From: Halorhabdus sp. CBA1104
GTDB lineage: Archaea > Halobacteriota > Halobacteria > Halobacteriales > Haloarculaceae
DNA length: 64,000 nucleotides
Assembly (NCBI RefSeq): GCF_009690625.1
Contig: NZ_CP033878.1
Coordinates: 2,356,001 to 2,420,000 of the forward strand
Direction: 5' to 3'
The notes under the pieces were generated by a model that was given only the letters and a program-made list of their open reading frames with translations, had not been told where the DNA came from and searched no databases. This document shows, piece after piece, positions 62,642 to 64,000 of the stretch. Both the position numbers and the translations under genes were made by a program. How positions within the stretch are numbered: the stretch's first letter is position 1; each line of letters begins with the position of its first letter.

Positions 62642-62893
62642 ATGACAACCGACACGCTTTCCTCGCAGGTCAGGCGCTCGATCGATGCCATTACCGACGA
62701 AGGGGCAGCGAGCCCGATCGAGGTACTGTTCGTCGGCGAGGGCGCGGTCTGGCTGGTCGCCGATCCCGACTCGATCGACAGCGACGAAGCGATGATCGAT
62801 CTCTTTCGCACGCTGGAGGCGATCCCCGGCGTCGAGACGCTGTACGTCGAGCGAGCCGACACGATCGGGGCGGACCCGGGCCAGCCGTCGTGA
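62642..62893 (+). CDS. Small acidic protein before the radical SAM gene
   Basis: 83 residues. It alternates beta strands and helices (PIEVLFVGEGAVWLVADPDS, LFRTLEAIPGVETLYVERAD), a compact alpha-beta fold. No family recognised. It is 27 bases after the HEAT gene and overlaps the next frame by GTGA. It could be an accessory or peptide-binding protein of the radical SAM enzyme. Confidence 0.65.
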   Translation: MTTDTLSSQVRRSIDAITDEGAASPIEVLFVGEGAVWLVADPDSIDSDEAMIDLFRTLEAIPGVETLYVERADTIGADPGQPS

Positions 62894-63015
62894 GCCGTCT
62901 CCGGTCGAACACGTTCGGCACGGCCGACTTGCCTGGAGACGGCAACGTCTTCCCATGGATCGGTATGCCACGACATTTCTGGTTCGACGGGCGGGCGCTG
63001 ACTGCACTGGGGTGA
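62890..63015 (+). CDS. 41-residue peptide immediately before the radical SAM gene
   Basis: GTG 62890 overlaps the previous stop, and its own stop is 6 bases before the radical SAM start, with GAGGT acting as a Shine-Dalgarno for the latter. The peptide ends ...FPWIGMPRHFWFDGRALTALG: non-acidic and rich in Trp, Phe, Gly and Pro, unlike the surrounding proteome. It could be a peptide substrate for the radical SAM enzyme or a short helper protein. No family is recognised and translation is unproven. Confidence 0.5.
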   Translation: MSRLRSNTFGTADLPGDGNVFPWIGMPRHFWFDGRALTALG

Positions 63016-63021
63016 GGTAGC

Positions 63022-64000
63022 GTGCGGCCGACCGATATCGACCCGAGTGAGCGGCCGGTCGTCCTCATCTGGGAGTTGACCCAGGCCTGCGATCTGGCCT
63101 GTAAACACTGTCGGGCCGAGGCTGAAGACCGCCGTCACCCCGACGAACTCACAACCGAAGAGGGCAAGCAACTCCTCGCCGACGCCGCCGACTTCGGCGA
63201 CGACCAGCTCGTTGTCCTCTCGGGCGGTGACCCACTCTACCGGGACGACGTGGCCGAACTCGTCGAGTACGGCACCGAGCAGGGATTACGGATGACGCTG
63301 ACGCCAAGCGGGACGGCCTCGCTGACGGCCGACCGGATCGACGACCTCGCCGAGGCCGGCCTTCGCCGCATGGCGGTGAGTCTGGACGGCCCGGATGCCC
63401 AATCCCACGACGAGTTCCGAAAGGAAGAGGAGAGTTTCGCCCAGACGATCGCGGCCGCCCGTGCTGCACGCGACCGGGGGCTGCCGTTGCAGGTCAACAC
63501 GACTGTCTGTGGGGAGACAGTTGAGGATCTCCCGGCGATCCGTGAACTGGTGGCCGATCTCGGGGCGGTCCTGTGGTCGGTGTTCTTCCTCGTGCCAGTC
63601 GGTCGCGGGACCGTCCTCGACCCCATTTCGCCCGAGCGTGCCGAGACGGTGATGGAATGGCTCGTGGACGTCAACCAGGAAGCCGATTTCGGCATCAAGA
63701 CGACCGAAGCACCCCACTACCGGCGGGTCGCACTCCAGCACCACCGGGAGAGCGGCGGCCGACCGCCCAGTGGGAACGGCGAGTCCGCCGGCGACGATCG
63801 CTCGACGGGCATCACGGCCGGCAACGGCTTCGCGTTCGTCAGCCACACCGGCGAGGTGTTCCCGTCGGGCTTTCTGCCCAACTCGGCCGGGTCGGTTCGC
63901 GAGGCGAGTGTCGTCGACATCTACCGCAACGCGGAACTCTTCGAGCGACTGCGTGACCCTAACGAACTTTCCGGGAAGTGTGGGGCCTGTGAGTTCCGGT
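63022..64000 (+). CDS. Radical SAM/SPASM protein (AhbD/NirJ-like, TIGR04053 type), 3' end missing
   Basis: 326 codons from GTG 63022; the gene is open at the window end. The SAM-binding cluster is CDLACKHC (residues 23-30), followed by the GGDP loop near 71 and SLDGPDAQSHDEFR near 119. VNTTV, FFLVPVGRG, IKTTEAPHYRRV and PSGFLPNSAG follow, and KCGACEF at the cut end opens the SPASM cluster. This string of motifs is what I recall for the TIGR04053 family, related to the heme-synthesis enzymes AhbC/AhbD and NirJ. It may serve heme supply for the nar cytochromes or modify the small peptide just upstream. Confidence 0.85.
   Translation, partial: MRPTDIDPSERPVVLIWELTQACDLACKHCRAEAEDRRHPDELTTEEGKQLLADAADFGDDQLVVLSGGDPLYRDDVAELVEYGTEQGLRMTLTPSGTASLTADRIDDLAEAGLRRMAVSLDGPDAQSHDEFRKEEESFAQTIAAARAARDRGLPLQVNTTVCGETVEDLPAIRELVADLGAVLWSVFFLVPVGRGTVLDPISPERAETVMEWLVDVNQEADFGIKTTEAPHYRRVALQHHRESGGRPPSGNGESAGDDRSTGITAGNGFAFVSHTGEVFPSGFLPNSAGSVREASVVDIYRNAELFERLRDPNELSGKCGACEFR

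Noticed and set aside
61673-63007. A 444-codon minus-strand frame opposite the HEAT and small genes
   Set aside because: Low-complexity Arg/Gly/Val sequence, antisense to well-supported coupled genes; a shadow.
1-64000. CRISPR arrays, cas genes, rRNA or insertion-sequence transposases
   Set aside because: No regularly spaced repeats of 25-40 bases, no Cas motif, no rRNA sequence and no DDE/HUH transposase were seen on either strand.

Overview
The window looks like a haloarchaeal chromosome (class Halobacteria). Proteins are strongly acidic (Asp/Glu-rich), genes are short-spaced with ATGA/TGATG/GTGA overlaps, several starts are close to AT-rich TATA-like boxes, and the gene content is typical of the group: PhiH1-type winged-helix repressors, a haloarchaeal integrase with a zinc ribbon, a bacterio-opsin-activator-type regulator and an outward-facing nitrate reductase. 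No rRNA, tRNA or CRISPR array was seen.

Two regions with different character meet near 43.8-44.0 kb. The left part (1-43.8 kb) is lower in GC and accessory. It starts with a leftward pair, an N6-adenine methyltransferase of Eco57I/type IIG-like build and a PLD-SNF2 helicase whose C-terminus is frameshifted and runs off the window. Then come a rightward SbcD/SbcC-like (YhaO/YhaN-like) pair, a long prokaryotic Argonaute whose PIWI catalytic acids look replaced, a leftward pair (coiled-coil protein plus HELGH metallopeptidase), and a 2000-residue protein with an N-terminal GHKL ATPase and a C-terminal DUF3883/NO VEIN-like nuclease fold. I consider 7.3-21.6 kb the best candidate for an undescribed composite defence system. 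From 21.7 to 27.1 kb there is a repressor gene with twin palindromes divergent from an overlapping micro-operon that ends in an Mrr-like nuclease, tandem zinc ribbons, and two poorly known proteins. From 27.1 to 33.2 kb a leftward set encodes a HhH-GPD glycosylase-like protein, an ADP-ribosylglycohydrolase, a zinc protein, a phosphodiesterase and a RecQ helicase fused to a phosphoribosyltransferase domain. From 33.8 to 42.4 kb the content is plasmid-like: ParA and partner with a perfect inverted repeat over the promoter, PhiH1-type repressor, frameshifted genes, a pentapeptide-repeat/channel protein and small membrane proteins. A tyrosine recombinase (42.5-43.8 kb) closes the region.

The right part (44.0-64.0 kb) is GC-rich and metabolic. 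It holds nearly the whole molybdenum-cofactor set (moaB, moaC, moaA, two moeA, a mobB-moaE fusion, mobA), an orphan glutamyl-tRNA-reductase C-terminal domain, and a NarO/DmsR-like regulator. Divergent from the regulator is a long tightly coupled respiratory operon: membrane protein, Rieske protein, cytochrome b, small membrane protein, Tat-exported NarG, NarH, a heme-b gamma subunit of the ethylbenzene-dehydrogenase type, a TorD/NarJ chaperone, a multi-pass membrane protein, a HEAT-repeat protein, two small proteins and a radical SAM/SPASM enzyme cut by the window end. Together they make, insert and use the bis-MGD cofactor of a nitrate reductase that faces the outside of the cell and probably draws electrons from the quinol pool through the Rieske/cytochrome b module.

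Four genes or gene ends show frameshifts or internal duplications (helicase C-terminus, 35.1 kb gene, 41.8 kb gene, narH-gamma junction). Raw reads would be needed to tell decay from assembly error.
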